A DNA stretch of 64,000 nucleotides from Rhizobium sp. BK313 (GCF_014193655.1 NZ_JACHZQ010000001.1:806001-870000), one strand, 5' to 3'; shown: positions 8,577-17,955, counted from the first letter of the stretch. Program-made: numbers and translations. Notes: generated by a model from the letters alone, not told the origin.

Positions 8577-9938
8577 ATGGGCTTCCTTTCCTACAATCCG
8601 ACCGACGGTCGATTGATCGCCAGCTACGAAGAGCACACCGACAGCGAGGTCGAACAGATCCTTCAGCGGTCCCATGATGCCTGGAAGCAATGGTCGGCGC
8701 GGCCACTTTCCGAACGCGCGGCGTTTCTGAACCGCCTTGCGGACCTTCTCGAAACGCGTGTCGATGAATATGCGGCACTGAGCGTTTCCGAGATGGGCAA
8801 GCCTTTCGCCGAGGCTCAGGGCGAGATCAAGAAATCGGCCTTCGGCGCCCGGCATTTCGCTGGCGACGGCCTGGCCTACGTCGCCGACGAGCTGATCCCC
8901 GGCACACCGGCGAAGATCGTCTATCAGTCGATCGGCCCGATCTTCGGTGTCATGCCGTGGAACCTTCCCTTCTGGCAGGTCCTGCGCTTCTTCATACCGG
9001 CCGCCCTCATCGGCAACACCGTCATCGTCAAGCATGCCGAAACGGTTCAGGGATCGGCAGCGGCAATCGAGAAGCTCATCCTCGACGCCGGTGCGCCCGA
9101 CGGGCTTTATTCCAATCTCGTAATCGATCGCAAACGCGCTCCGGCCGTGATCGCGGATCCGCGCATCGCGGCCGTCACCGTCACCGGCAGCACGGCAGCG
9201 GGCAGGGCGGTCGCAGAGCAGGCGGGTTCGCTCGGCAAGAAGGTGGTACTGGAACTTGGCGGTTCGGATCCGTTCGTCGTGTTCGACGATGCCGATTTCG
9301 ACAAGGCAGTGCAGATGGCCGTAGTCTCGCGCTATTCGAACAATGCGCAAAGCTGCATCGCCGCCAAGCGGATTTTTGTTCACGCGCCGATTGCCGAACG
9401 CTTCACCGCCGCCTTCGTCGATGCAGTCAAACGCATCCCGGTCGGCGATCCGATGAAGGCCGAGACGAAACTCGGTCCGCTGGCCCGCGCGGATATCCGC
9501 GACAATGTCCAGCGGCAGGTGGACGACGCGGTAAAAGCCGGAGCGCGTGTCCTGACCGGCGGCAAGCAGATTGCCGGGCCCGGCTACTTCTACGAGCCGA
9601 CCGTCATTGCGGGATTACCGCGCGAGGCTGCAGTCGCGCGTGAGGAGTTTTTCGGACCTGTCGCAATGCTCTTCACCTTCAAGGACGAAGACGAGGCGGT
9701 CGCCTTGGCGAACGACACCGAATATGGCCTCGGCGCTGCGGTCTGGAGCACTAACCCTGAGCGCGCCGAACGCGTCGCCTCGCGCATCGAAGCCGGTGCC
9801 GTCTTCATCAACGACTTCGTACGCTCCGATCCACGCGCCCCATTCGGCGGCGTCAAGGGTTCAGGGTTCGGCCGCGAGCTTGGTGGGCTCGGCGCTCGGG
9901 AGCTCGCAAACGCCAAGCTCGTCTGGAAAGGCGCCTGA
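8577..9938 (+). CDS. NAD-dependent aldehyde dehydrogenase (succinate-semialdehyde type)
   Basis: This 453-residue enzyme belongs to the Sad/YneI branch by length and sequence. Catalytic Cys260 lies in NAQSCIAAKR and the general base Glu226 in ELGGSDPF; the NAD-binding TGSTAAGR motif is present. It should oxidise the aldehyde released by the upstream amine oxidase to the acid. AAGAGGAG precedes the ATG. The exact substrate (succinate semialdehyde, an aminoaldehyde or an aryl aldehyde) cannot be told from sequence. It converges on the leftward kinase gene across a two-way terminator. Confidence 0.9.
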   Translation: MGFLSYNPTDGRLIASYEEHTDSEVEQILQRSHDAWKQWSARPLSERAAFLNRLADLLETRVDEYAALSVSEMGKPFAEAQGEIKKSAFGARHFAGDGLAYVADELIPGTPAKIVYQSIGPIFGVMPWNLPFWQVLRFFIPAALIGNTVIVKHAETVQGSAAAIEKLILDAGAPDGLYSNLVIDRKRAPAVIADPRIAAVTVTGSTAAGRAVAEQAGSLGKKVVLELGGSDPFVVFDDADFDKAVQMAVVSRYSNNAQSCIAAKRIFVHAPIAERFTAAFVDAVKRIPVGDPMKAETKLGPLARADIRDNVQRQVDDAVKAGARVLTGGKQIAGPGYFYEPTVIAGLPREAAVAREEFFGPVAMLFTFKDEDEAVALANDTEYGLGAAVWSTNPERAERVASRIEAGAVFINDFVRSDPRAPFGGVKGSGFGRELGGLGARELANAKLVWKGA

Positions 9939-9947
9939 ATAAAACGA

Positions 9948-9978
9948 AGAGGCCAGCGGGATCATCCGGCTGGCCTCT
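9948..9978. terminator. Bidirectional terminator between convergent operons
   Basis: AGAGGCCAGC/GCTGGCCTCT forms a 10-bp stem, extended by GGAT/ATCC inside the loop. On the plus strand it is followed by TGATCTT and on the minus strand by TCGTTTTATT, so it can end both the aldehyde dehydrogenase transcript and the leftward kinase transcript. Confidence 0.7.
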
Positions 9979-10000
9979 GATCTTCAACATTCTCGTTTCG

Positions 10001-10909
10001 TTATTCGTTTGCGGCGGTGAGTGCTGCGCGCGCAAGAAACAGCGCACCCTCCACCGGCGAAACGCTGAGAACATGGACCGCAAGCTGCGGATGGTGCCAG
10101 CCAAGCGCAACCTTGAACGCATCGAGCAGCCGGGTCTGCTTGACGATCACGCTGCCCGCAACGACCACGTCGCTGCCGGCTGCGCCGCGATTTCTGAGCT
10201 GGCCGACAAGGGCGGCAAGATGGCCGGCACCCTCTGAGATGACATCTGCGGCAAGGCGCGACCCACGATCCGCAGCATCGAAGACCGCCGCGCAGTGTGG
10301 CGCCCAGTTCTCGGCCGTCGGATAGTCATTGACCTTCCGGGTCAGCCGTTCTGCATCCTCGACTCTGAAGTCCGCAATCAGGGCGGCCAGCAATCCGTCG
10401 TCCGGCTTGCCTTCGTCGTTTGCCTTGAGCGCGGCGCGCGCCGCTTCGCGCACTAGCGCTGCCGCGCCGCCTTCGTCGCCAATCACGCATCCCCAGCCCC
10501 CTGCAGACATCGGCTGCCCTGACGCATTGGTTCCAACGGCGATCGCACCTGTTCCGGCAATGACCCCGATGCCCTGCTTGAATCCGGCAGCCGGTACGAT
10601 GAGCGCCGCATCGTTGACGGCACGAACACGATAACCGCGCTCAAGCAGTGCCGCTTCGAGGTCACGTCCGGTATCAGGATTATTGATGCCCTGCGCACCG
10701 AAGGCTATCGATGCTATCGAAATACCGGCGGGCAGATTGGCCTTCAGGCGTGCCGCCAGCCAGGCGGCGCCGTGCGATGCAGGCTCCGCATCCCAATCCT
10801 GGCTCGAGATCACCGTGTCGAGGATGCGTTCCCCGTTCAGCGTCTCGACGACCAGGTGCGTCTTGGTTCCGCCGACATCAAGCGCAACGAGGCATTCGCT
10901 TTTGCTCAT
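10001..10909 (-). CDS. BadF/BadG-type ATPase, probable N-acetylglucosamine-like sugar kinase
   Basis: This 302-residue protein starts MSKSECLVALDVGGTKTHLVVE, with the phosphate-1 loop DVGGTKT, and later has AGTGAIAVG and GGWGCVIGDEGG, as in GlcNAc kinases of the ASKHA fold. It likely phosphorylates the sugar imported by the divergent ABC transporter. The start at 10909 has AAGGTGG upstream; a longer open frame to 11068 runs into the SIS gene. It is separated from the SIS gene by only two bases, so they are co-transcribed. No deacetylase (NagA) is present in the window. Confidence 0.85.
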   Translation of the reverse strand: MSKSECLVALDVGGTKTHLVVETLNGERILDTVISSQDWDAEPASHGAAWLAARLKANLPAGISIASIAFGAQGINNPDTGRDLEAALLERGYRVRAVNDAALIVPAAGFKQGIGVIAGTGAIAVGTNASGQPMSAGGWGCVIGDEGGAAALVREAARAALKANDEGKPDDGLLAALIADFRVEDAERLTRKVNDYPTAENWAPHCAAVFDAADRGSRLAADVISEGAGHLAALVGQLRNRGAAGSDVVVAGSVIVKQTRLLDAFKVALGWHHPQLAVHVLSVSPVEGALFLARAALTAANE

Positions 10910-10911
10910 CG

Positions 10912-11910
10912 TCAGGCCACCTTGGTGTCGTTGTGGTGGAAGACGAAGGCGTCGGGATCGAGCCCCCGGGCGATGGCAGTCTCGACCGCAATGGTCTGCA
11001 TGATGACGGCCTCCAAAATCGGCCGCTGGGTCGCGCTCACCCGCGGCAACGGGATATAGGTCAGCCAATCGTTTTCCGCTGCCTGCACGGGACCTGCAAG
11101 GATCGTGTGATGGCCAGCCTTTGCCAGCGTCGACGCCAATTCTGCCTCCCGCTCGTCCCCGAAGAGAATATGCACGCCCTTTCCGGCGGATTCCATTGCA
11201 CCGTGCAGATATTGCCGGGTCGACATGCCGGTCGACGGGATGCGGGCAATCTCGCGCAGTAGCAGCGCACCGACCTCGGCCGAACCGGCCGATGAGGCGA
11301 TCCCGGCGCAGTCGACATAGGTCGCGTTCTTCATACGGGAGAGGATTTCGCCGATCTGTGACGCGAGCTGTTTTTCAAGCTGGCGGAAATTGGCCGGGAT
11401 CTGCGCCCAGGACGGGTCGACCACGCTGCCATCCCAGGCCTCGGCGATCATTCCAAGGGCCGCGATCGTTGCCGTGTAGCCGATCGTCGAGGCATAGCTG
11501 TCGGGGATCGCGCCGAGCGAGACGTTGGTCGACGAGGCGGCGGCGACCGGCGAATCCTTGGCGTTGACGACGGACATGCGGAGGCTGCGGTCGATCGAGT
11601 TGAGCACGGCAAGAGTTTCGGTGCTCTTGCCGCTCTGCGAGACAGCGATCACCGGGTGGCTGGAGGCCGGGAAGGGGACGGGATATTCACCGCCATTGAG
11701 ACGCCAGGAATGCACGCCGCGCGACCGCAATTCCCAGACGGCGGCCGAGCTTGCTCCAAAGCTTGCGCCGATCCCCATGAAAATCGGGCCTGGACCTTTC
11801 AGTGCCTCGGAAATATTGCGAACTTCGTTGCCGATTTCGGCAATCGCCTTCTCCAGCGCATTGGCCTGGGAGGCGCGCGCGTCGGCAAGCGAAATATAAC
11901 CTTTGACCAT
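10912..11910 (-). CDS. SIS-domain sugar isomerase/deaminase (GlmS/AgaS-like)
   Basis: This 332-residue protein has two SIS domains without the glutaminase domain of GlmS. The sugar-phosphate motif VSQSGKSTETL (about residue 95) is clear, and the C-terminus PDAFVFHHNDTKVA is GlmS-like. It probably isomerises or deaminates an aminosugar phosphate made by the neighbouring kinase. AAGGAG lies nine bases upstream of the ATG at 11910 (MVKGYISLADAR). It is the third gene of the leftward arm, between the GntR regulator and the kinase. Confidence 0.85.
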   Translation of the reverse strand: MVKGYISLADARASQANALEKAIAEIGNEVRNISEALKGPGPIFMGIGASFGASSAAVWELRSRGVHSWRLNGGEYPVPFPASSHPVIAVSQSGKSTETLAVLNSIDRSLRMSVVNAKDSPVAAASSTNVSLGAIPDSYASTIGYTATIAALGMIAEAWDGSVVDPSWAQIPANFRQLEKQLASQIGEILSRMKNATYVDCAGIASSAGSAEVGALLLREIARIPSTGMSTRQYLHGAMESAGKGVHILFGDEREAELASTLAKAGHHTILAGPVQAAENDWLTYIPLPRVSATQRPILEAVIMQTIAVETAIARGLDPDAFVFHHNDTKVA

Positions 11911-11987
11911 TCCGGTCTTCTCCTTGGTCCTGAAATTATGTGCCGGCGTCATGAGCCACCGGCCGCCGTCCGATTATCCGTGCGGTA

Positions 11988-12755
11988 TCAGCCGCCCGTT
12001 TTCGCGGTGCGTGAAAAGGATGTCCGCAGGCGGTAACGGTCGCCTGCGTAGCGGATCGTCGATGCCATGACCGGACGCCCGTTGCTGTCCTCGACGAGCT
12101 GGCGCATCGCAAGGATCGGCATGCCCTGCTCGATGCCGAGATGCCGTGCAAGCGTCTTATCGGCAGCATGTGCTTCGATGGTCGACTCGGCTCGGGCAAG
12201 GTCGAACCCTGCGCCGGTCAACAGGCGGAACAACGAGGCCGTCTTGAAATCGATCGCGGACATGTCGATTCCCCGGATCGCAGGGAAGAATGACATATCG
12301 ACCGCAACCGGTACGCCATCCAGCATTCGTATGCGGTCGAGATGAAAAATGGGCCCGCCGGGCGCAATGCCGAGCTCTTCCGCCTCATCGAGGCTTGCCG
12401 GCGCTTCTTCAGCCCGCAATACCTGCGATGACGGCGCAAGGCCAAGACGAGCTGCGGTCTCGCTGAAGGATTCTAGTGTCTGCGGAAATTCCTGATGCGC
12501 TTCCGTTGCCACATACCAGCCACGTCCATGTGACGACACCAGCACGCCATCGGTCACCAGGCTCTGCAGTGCACGGCGCAGCGTAACACGGCTGATCGAA
12601 AGCCGCGTCAGCAAATCGCGTTCCGGCGGCAGCCTGCTGCCCGAGGCGAGCTTACCCGCGGCAATCTCCCTCGTGATCGCCTTCGCGGCCTGCTGCCACA
12701 AGGGTTCGGGAGAATCCGACTGCAGGGGTGCCGGCTGGCCCTCAATTCCGATCAT
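11988..12755 (-). CDS. GntR-family (HutC/UTRA) transcriptional regulator
   Basis: This 255-residue repressor has an N-terminal winged helix (GSRLPPERDLLTRLSISRVT, with RVTLRRAL helix following) and a C-terminal UTRA ligand-binding domain. UTRA domains in sugar operons usually sense a sugar phosphate, so it probably controls this divergent transport/catabolism island. The start at 12755 overlaps the stop of the upstream dehydrogenase (TAATG), which argues for translational coupling; an upstream in-frame start at 12806 lies inside the dehydrogenase gene. Confidence 0.87.
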   Translation of the reverse strand: MIGIEGQPAPLQSDSPEPLWQQAAKAITREIAAGKLASGSRLPPERDLLTRLSISRVTLRRALQSLVTDGVLVSSHGRGWYVATEAHQEFPQTLESFSETAARLGLAPSSQVLRAEEAPASLDEAEELGIAPGGPIFHLDRIRMLDGVPVAVDMSFFPAIRGIDMSAIDFKTASLFRLLTGAGFDLARAESTIEAHAADKTLARHLGIEQGMPILAMRQLVEDSNGRPVMASTIRYAGDRYRLRTSFSRTAKTGG

Positions 12756-13786
12756 TAGCCCACCGCAACCTTTTCCCACTGCTTGGTCTCCATGGACCGG
12801 TAGCACGCGTCGATGATCCTGTTGACGATCACCCCATCTTCATAGGTTTCCGAAGGCGTCTTTCCGCCCGCGAGGCAATCAACGAAATGCCGCATCTGCT
12901 GCGAAAAGCCATAGGCGCGTGTTTCCTCGGGCACCGGATAAACCCAACCGGTTTCCGCATCCGCCTTCTCGACGGTGTAGCCCACCGGTTTGCCCACAAA
13001 GCCCCAGACCGGTCCCACCGAACTGTCCGTCACGATGCGGCCTTCCGAGCCCACCAGCTCGTGGCGCAGCTGCATGCCACCTTTTTCGATCCAGGAGGAT
13101 TCGATGGTTGCCAACTGTCCGCCGGCAAACTTCAGGAGGGCGATTGCGGCATCTTCGCCGGTCGTCTTGTCGCCATGCACCATCGTCGAACCCCAGGCCA
13201 TGACTTCGGTTACAGGATTGTCCTTGCCGAAGAAATGCCGTGCTGATTCTACTGTGTGGCATCCCATGTCAAGCAGCGCGCCGCCGCCGGCCGTTTCAGC
13301 ATCCCAGAAATGCGGGGCATGCGGACCCGAATGAGCCTCGCGGGCACGCATGGTCAAAAGCTTGCCGATGCCGCCGGCTTTCACCATCTCATAGGCCTTG
13401 GCGATGTTCGGAGAAAAGACGGAGCTCTCGGCATACCCATGCCAGATGCCTGCTTCGATCACCACCTTGAGCATTTCGGCGGCTTCTGCCTCGGTGCGTG
13501 CAAGCGGCTTGGTGCAGACCACCGCCTTCCCGTGTTTCGCAGCAATTTTCGTCGCTTCGAGATGAACCTCGTTCGGAAGCGCGATGATCACTAGGTCGAC
13601 GGAAGCCTCGGCGCAGAGCGCATCCATCGTCTCATGCGCGGTCACATGCCACTTCTGCGCAAACTCCTTGGCGCGAGTGCCGCTGCGCGAATAGCATGAT
13701 CGCAACTCTGCATTGCGAACATCAAGCAAGGCGTCGGCATAACACTCTCCGATGAATCCCGATCCCAGCAGTCCGACGCCGATCAT
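12755..13786 (-). CDS. Gfo/Idh/MocA-family oxidoreductase
   Basis: This 343-residue NAD(P)-dependent dehydrogenase starts MIGVGLLGSGFIGECYADAL with the GxGxxG nucleotide loop. The family's EKP-like motif appears as CTKPLA (about residue 95), and a catalytic His is likely in GALLDMGCHTVE. It should oxidise or epimerise the imported sugar. A strong GGAGGAG lies seven bases before the ATG at 13786; the ATG at 13801 has weaker support. It is first in the leftward operon, divergent from the ABC transporter. Confidence 0.88.
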   Translation of the reverse strand: MIGVGLLGSGFIGECYADALLDVRNAELRSCYSRSGTRAKEFAQKWHVTAHETMDALCAEASVDLVIIALPNEVHLEATKIAAKHGKAVVCTKPLARTEAEAAEMLKVVIEAGIWHGYAESSVFSPNIAKAYEMVKAGGIGKLLTMRAREAHSGPHAPHFWDAETAGGGALLDMGCHTVESARHFFGKDNPVTEVMAWGSTMVHGDKTTGEDAAIALLKFAGGQLATIESSWIEKGGMQLRHELVGSEGRIVTDSSVGPVWGFVGKPVGYTVEKADAETGWVYPVPEETRAYGFSQQMRHFVDCLAGGKTPSETYEDGVIVNRIIDACYRSMETKQWEKVAVG

Positions 13787-13872
13787 GTTCTGCTCCTCCA
13801 TCTACCCTTGATGGCCCCGCCACCCTTCCAATTCGAATACCACATAAGACAAAAATGGGAAACAAAAAATAT

Positions 13873-13889
13873 AACTTGTCACAACTTGT
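13873..13889. promoter_or_regulatory. Direct repeat AACTTGT in the divergent promoter region
   Basis: AACTTGT occurs at 13873-13879 and again at 13883-13889, exactly one helical turn (10 bp) apart, between the divergent dehydrogenase and sugar-binding-protein genes. The position fits an operator for the GntR regulator encoded nearby, although GntR sites are usually palindromic. Confidence 0.35.
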
Positions 13890-13982
13890 ATTGAGAGGTA
13901 TTGTCCATCATCAATCGCCGGACGGCAATATAAGGAGCCGGCATGGGAGCAGTTTCAAGCGACGAGAATGGGAGATTATCAA

Positions 13983-15248
13983 ATGCTTTCAAAGCATGCA
14001 TTGCTCAATAGTGCCTTTGCATCGATGGCCGTCCTGCTGGTAGCCGGTAGTGCCTTCGCTGAAGATGTGACCATCAAGCTGGGCAGCTGGCGAACCGAAG
14101 ACATCGCCGTCTGGCAAGACAAGATCATACCTGCCTTTGAAGCCAAGAATCCCGGTATCAAGGTCGAGTTCGCTCCGGTGAACACCAATGAATACAATGC
14201 TGCGATGCAATCTCAAATTGAAGCCGGTGCCGGCCCGGATCTCCTGACCTGCCGCCCCTTCGACGTTAATCGCGAATGGATTGGTCGCGGTTATTTCGAT
14301 TCGCTGGCGAATTTTGACCCCATCAAGACCTTCGATGAGACGTCCAAGGCGGCTTGGACGGACGCCAAGGGAACGCCATACTGCTTGCCGGTCGCCGCCG
14401 TACTCGCCGGCTTCTATTATAATGTCGATATCTTCAAGGAATTGGGGCTCGATGTGCCCAAGACGGCCGACGAGTTCATCAAGGTGCTGCAGAAGATCAA
14501 GGATAGCGGCAAATACCAGCCGCTTGCCTATGGCTCCGCGGAGTCCTGGCAGCTCGCCTATAACGGCCTCTACAATATTGGTCCGTCCTACTGGAACGGC
14601 GAGGAAGGCCGCCAGGGCCTGATCGACGGCACCAAGAAGCTGACGGATCCGGAATTCGTCGAAGCCTTCAAGGCCTTTGCGGCCTGGAAGCCGTTCCTGC
14701 CTGCAGGCCAGGCGAGCCTGCAGTATGCCGATATGACGCAGCTCTTTACGATCGGCCGCGCAGCGATCCTTCCGGACGGCTCCTGGGACATCAATCAGGT
14801 GACTGCCACCGGTCTGAACGTCGGCGTCTTCGCTCCGCCCGCCGCAAAGGAAGGCGGCCAGCGCTACCTGCAGGAAATGCCGGACATGGCGATTGGCATC
14901 AATGCGGCGAGCAAGCACAAGGATGCGGCAAAGACCTTCCTCTCCTGGCTCGCGACACCCGAATTCCAGGAACTTTACGTCAATGCCGCTCCTGGCTTCT
15001 TCGCCATGAGCAAGACGCCGGTCACCTACAACAATGAGTTGGCGCAGAAATTCGCCGATCTGAAAAAGGGCGCAAAGCTGACGCCGCGCCTTGCGCTTGA
15101 CCGTCTGAGCGCCGGCAACCCGCCGCTCGACGACGAGATCTGGCGCGTGCTGCAGACGATGATGATCGGCGACGACGTCACCCCGGAAAAAGCGACGGCC
15201 GAGCTTCAGGCAGGCCTTGCGTCCTGGTACGCACCGCAGAAAAAGTAA
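13983..15248 (+). CDS. Sugar ABC transporter substrate-binding protein
   Basis: This 421-residue protein has a signal peptide (MLSKHALLNSAFASMAVLLVAGSAFA) and an extracellular solute-binding family 1 body (LGSWRTEDIAVWQDKIIPAFEAKNPGIKV). It captures a sugar or oligosaccharide for the CUT1 permeases downstream. ATG 13983 has GGGAG eight bases upstream; ATG 13968 would place five residues before the signal peptide. Genes on the divergent side suggest an amino sugar or modified sugar as ligand. Confidence 0.87.
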   Translation: MLSKHALLNSAFASMAVLLVAGSAFAEDVTIKLGSWRTEDIAVWQDKIIPAFEAKNPGIKVEFAPVNTNEYNAAMQSQIEAGAGPDLLTCRPFDVNREWIGRGYFDSLANFDPIKTFDETSKAAWTDAKGTPYCLPVAAVLAGFYYNVDIFKELGLDVPKTADEFIKVLQKIKDSGKYQPLAYGSAESWQLAYNGLYNIGPSYWNGEEGRQGLIDGTKKLTDPEFVEAFKAFAAWKPFLPAGQASLQYADMTQLFTIGRAAILPDGSWDINQVTATGLNVGVFAPPAAKEGGQRYLQEMPDMAIGINAASKHKDAAKTFLSWLATPEFQELYVNAAPGFFAMSKTPVTYNNELAQKFADLKKGAKLTPRLALDRLSAGNPPLDDEIWRVLQTMMIGDDVTPEKATAELQAGLASWYAPQKK

Positions 15249-15339
15249 GCAAGAGCGCCTCGCGTGCGGGTTATCATCACGCGCGAGGCTCCCGATACCC
15301 GCCGGCGTTTTACCGGCGACGAGACCACGGAGATACCGG

Positions 15340-16227
15340 GTGACACGTCCTGCGACGGCTCGTTGGAGCCTCTTCCTCTTTGTGCTGCCTGCGCTCGCAA
15401 TCTATCTCGCATTCGCTGTCCTACCGCTTGCCGCCTCGATCGTCATGAGCTTCTTCGACACCGACGGTCCCGGCGGCCGCGCCTTCGTCGGCCTGGCGAA
15501 CTACTACTATCTCTTCACCCATCCCGTCACGAGCGCGCGCTTCTGGAATGCGCTCCTGAACAATGTCGAATATTTCATCATCCATCTGGTCGTCGAAGTG
15601 CCGGTCGGGCTGTTGATGGCTGGGCTTCTGACGTCCGGTCTCCTCAAGCGCTCCGAGGGCATCTACCGCACGCTGCTCTTCGTTCCGGCAACGCTTTCAG
15701 TCGTCATCGTCGGCTTCATCTGGCGCCTGATCATCAATCCGCTCTGGGGCCTCGTCGCTTTTCCGCTGCTTGGTAATGAACTGACAGCATTGCCGACGAT
15801 CTCGCTCATGTCCGTCTGGCAGTATGTCGGCATCCCCATGCTTTTTCTCTACAGCGCGCTTCTTTCCGTTCCAGACGACGTCGTCGAGGCGGCACGTATC
15901 GACGGTGCCGGAAACTGGCGGATATTCTGGGCGATCAAGTTCCCGCTGATCGCACCGCAATTCGGCCTGATCGTCATCCTCACCTATATCTGGACCTTCA
16001 ACGGGTTTGATCTGGTCTTCGCGCTGAACGGAGCGGCACCTGGCCCGAACTATAGCACTGACATTCTCGGAACTCTCTTCTACCGCACGTTCTTCGGCTC
16101 CAGCGGCCAGGTGGCGGATCTCGACCTCGGCGCCACAGTGGCAACCGTAATTTTCGTCATCATTCTTTTCGTGACGGCCGCATACTTCTGGCTCGTCCAA
16201 CGCCGCCTGCAGGCGCATCAGATCTGA
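15340..16227 (+). CDS. Sugar ABC transporter permease (MalF-type)
   Basis: This 295-residue inner-membrane protein has six predicted spans and the EAA loop VEAARIDGAGNWRIFWAIKFP. The GTG at 15340 has GGAG seven bases upstream and yields VTRPATARWSLFLFVLPALA, a typical CUT1 permease N-terminus; in-frame starts further upstream would add a non-hydrophobic, arginine-rich extension. It pairs with the next gene. Confidence 0.87.
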   Translation: MTRPATARWSLFLFVLPALAIYLAFAVLPLAASIVMSFFDTDGPGGRAFVGLANYYYLFTHPVTSARFWNALLNNVEYFIIHLVVEVPVGLLMAGLLTSGLLKRSEGIYRTLLFVPATLSVVIVGFIWRLIINPLWGLVAFPLLGNELTALPTISLMSVWQYVGIPMLFLYSALLSVPDDVVEAARIDGAGNWRIFWAIKFPLIAPQFGLIVILTYIWTFNGFDLVFALNGAAPGPNYSTDILGTLFYRTFFGSSGQVADLDLGATVATVIFVIILFVTAAYFWLVQRRLQAHQI

Positions 16228-16238
16228 GGGGGCAACAG

Positions 16239-17111
16239 ATGTCATCATCCAACGAAGTCAGCTCCACCTTCTACGGCACCAGCCGCCAGGCCATGCCGCT
16301 CGACCGCATCATCGTCCATGCTCTGCTAATCTTTTTCGTGCTCCTGGCGCTCGGGCCGATCTGCATCGTCATTCTGAACTCCTTCAAGACGACGCCCGCG
16401 ATCTTTGGCGGCCCCTTCGACCTGCCGACGGTCAAGACCTTTAGTGTCGACGGCTACATCCGCGTCTTTACGCGCGGCAACTTTTTTCTGAATTACCGCA
16501 ACAGCCTGATCGTCACGGTCTCGACGATCGTGCTGACGGTGGTCTTCTCTGCGCTGGCCGCTTATGGCCTCACCGAATACCGGCTGAAGATAACGCCGGT
16601 GATCGCCGGCCTCTTCGTGGTCGGCATCATGCTGCCGATCCGCCTCGGCACTGTTCCGATCCTCGAGATCATGATCGCCTGGCAGCTCGTCGATACGCTG
16701 ACGTCACTGATCCTCGTGTACACCGCAATGAGCGTGCCGATCGCGGTGACACTGATGATGGCCTATTTCCGCACGGTGCCGACCGAGATCAAGGAGGCGG
16801 CACGGATGGACGGGGCAGGCGAGTTCCGCACCTTCCTTATCGTGCTGCCTGTGGTGAAGCCGGGTCTCGCCGCTGTCGCGACCCTGACGATGCTACCAGT
16901 CTGGAACGACCTCTGGTTCCCGCTGATTCTGGCGCCCAGCAAGAACAACCAGACAGTCACCCTCGGCGTCCAACAATTCGTCGGACAGTTTCTCAGCGAT
17001 TATCCGGCCCTTCTCGCCGCATTGACGCTTGGCGTGGTGCCGCTTGTTGTCCTCTACGTGCTTTTCTCGCGCCAATTTATCCGAGGTTTAAGCCAAGGTG
17101 TTGGTAAGTGA
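16239..17111 (+). CDS. Sugar ABC transporter permease (MalG-type)
   Basis: This 290-residue permease carries the EAA loop KEAARMDGAGEFRTFLIVLP and the usual six membrane spans. GAGGGGGC precedes the ATG, 11 bases after the previous gene. No ATP-binding subunit follows, so this importer must borrow a shared CUT1 ATPase (MsmK/UgpC-like) from elsewhere. Confidence 0.87.
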   Translation: MSSSNEVSSTFYGTSRQAMPLDRIIVHALLIFFVLLALGPICIVILNSFKTTPAIFGGPFDLPTVKTFSVDGYIRVFTRGNFFLNYRNSLIVTVSTIVLTVVFSALAAYGLTEYRLKITPVIAGLFVVGIMLPIRLGTVPILEIMIAWQLVDTLTSLILVYTAMSVPIAVTLMMAYFRTVPTEIKEAARMDGAGEFRTFLIVLPVVKPGLAAVATLTMLPVWNDLWFPLILAPSKNNQTVTLGVQQFVGQFLSDYPALLAALTLGVVPLVVLYVLFSRQFIRGLSQGVGK

Positions 17112-17461
17112 CACCTTTGGAAAGATGATCCTCCGAGGTAGCATCGCCTTAACATTTTCGCTGGTAGTCGTCGGCATGAGCACGCCCCGACCGACCGATA
17201 TCACGACGCATCGTTACAAACGCCACCGTTTTCCTGCCGAGATCATCGCCCATGTGGTTTGGCTCTACTTCCGCTTTCCGCTGAGCCTACGGCGGCCCTC
17301 GTTAGAACACAGTTGCCGTATAAATCGGTCGCATCGAAGTTGCTTGTTGAGCTTTGTTTTGCGCCCCTGGCGTTCGAGCCAATCTTTCCTCTCAAAATCG
17401 ATCACTTGCCGTCGGCTTTTCGCCGGGCGGCTAAACTCTATGCGATTGAAAGGAAATCGTC
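17112..17461 (+). other. Gene-free stretch before the cold-shock gene
   Basis: No convincing gene is present. The A/T-richer end nearest the cold-shock gene and the length are consistent with the long structured 5' leader usual for cspA mRNAs. I see no clear terminator for the permease operon. Confidence 0.3.
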
Positions 17462-17671
17462 ATGAACGACGGAGTAGTAAAATTCTTCAATACCGATAAG
17501 GGCTTTGGCTTTATCCAGCCAAGCGATGGATCCGCAGACGTGTTCGTTCACATCTCCGCCATTGAGCGCTCTGGCATGACCCTCCTTAGGGAAGGCCAGA
17601 AGGTCAGTTTCGATATCGTGCGGGATAGCCGTACGGGCAAGAACGCCGCGGAAAATCTCAATATCGCCTAA
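17462..17671 (+). CDS. cspA: Cold-shock protein (CspA family)
   Basis: This 69-residue single cold-shock domain protein has both RNA-binding motifs: RNP1 KGFGFI and RNP2 VFVHIS. It acts as a nucleic-acid chaperone. GAAAGGAA lies just upstream of the ATG. A small unrelated basic protein is encoded 113 bases downstream. Confidence 0.95.
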   Translation: MNDGVVKFFNTDKGFGFIQPSDGSADVFVHISAIERSGMTLLREGQKVSFDIVRDSRTGKNAAENLNIA

Positions 17672-17784
17672 CTGCCTAGACCGCTTCACGTCTTTGACCA
17701 CGGATGTACTGGCAATGACCATCGAAGCGACTTGGGCAGTCGGGTTTACAAAGCTTTTCATTAATACCTATCGAAAGAAATTTC

Positions 17785-17955
17785 ATGAAAAAGACCGATG
17801 CTGAACAGCTCCAAAAAAGAGCAGATCGCCAAGTGAAGAATACTAGCGGGGGAGGCCATCTTGGCGGAACCAACTTCGGCCAAGCTTACGACGCCAAGAC
17901 GTCGTCATCGAAATCCAAGGGCGATAGAGTCCGCAGGAATGGCGGCAAAAACTAA
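17785..17955 (+). CDS. Small basic hypothetical protein
   Basis: This 56-residue frame begins MKKTDAEQLQKRADRQVK and ends in a Gly/Ser/Lys/Arg-rich tail (KSKGDRVRRNGGKN). Its composition suggests a disordered, nucleic-acid-associating protein, but no family is recognised. GAAAGAAA precedes the ATG. Its last codons fall in the first copy of a 25-bp tandem repeat. Confidence 0.5.
   Translation: MKKTDAEQLQKRADRQVKNTSGGGHLGGTNFGQAYDAKTSSSKSKGDRVRRNGGKN

Noticed and set aside
7962..9383. 473-codon open frame on the minus strand
   Set aside because: It is antisense to both the DUF2182 and aldehyde dehydrogenase genes, which have clear motifs.
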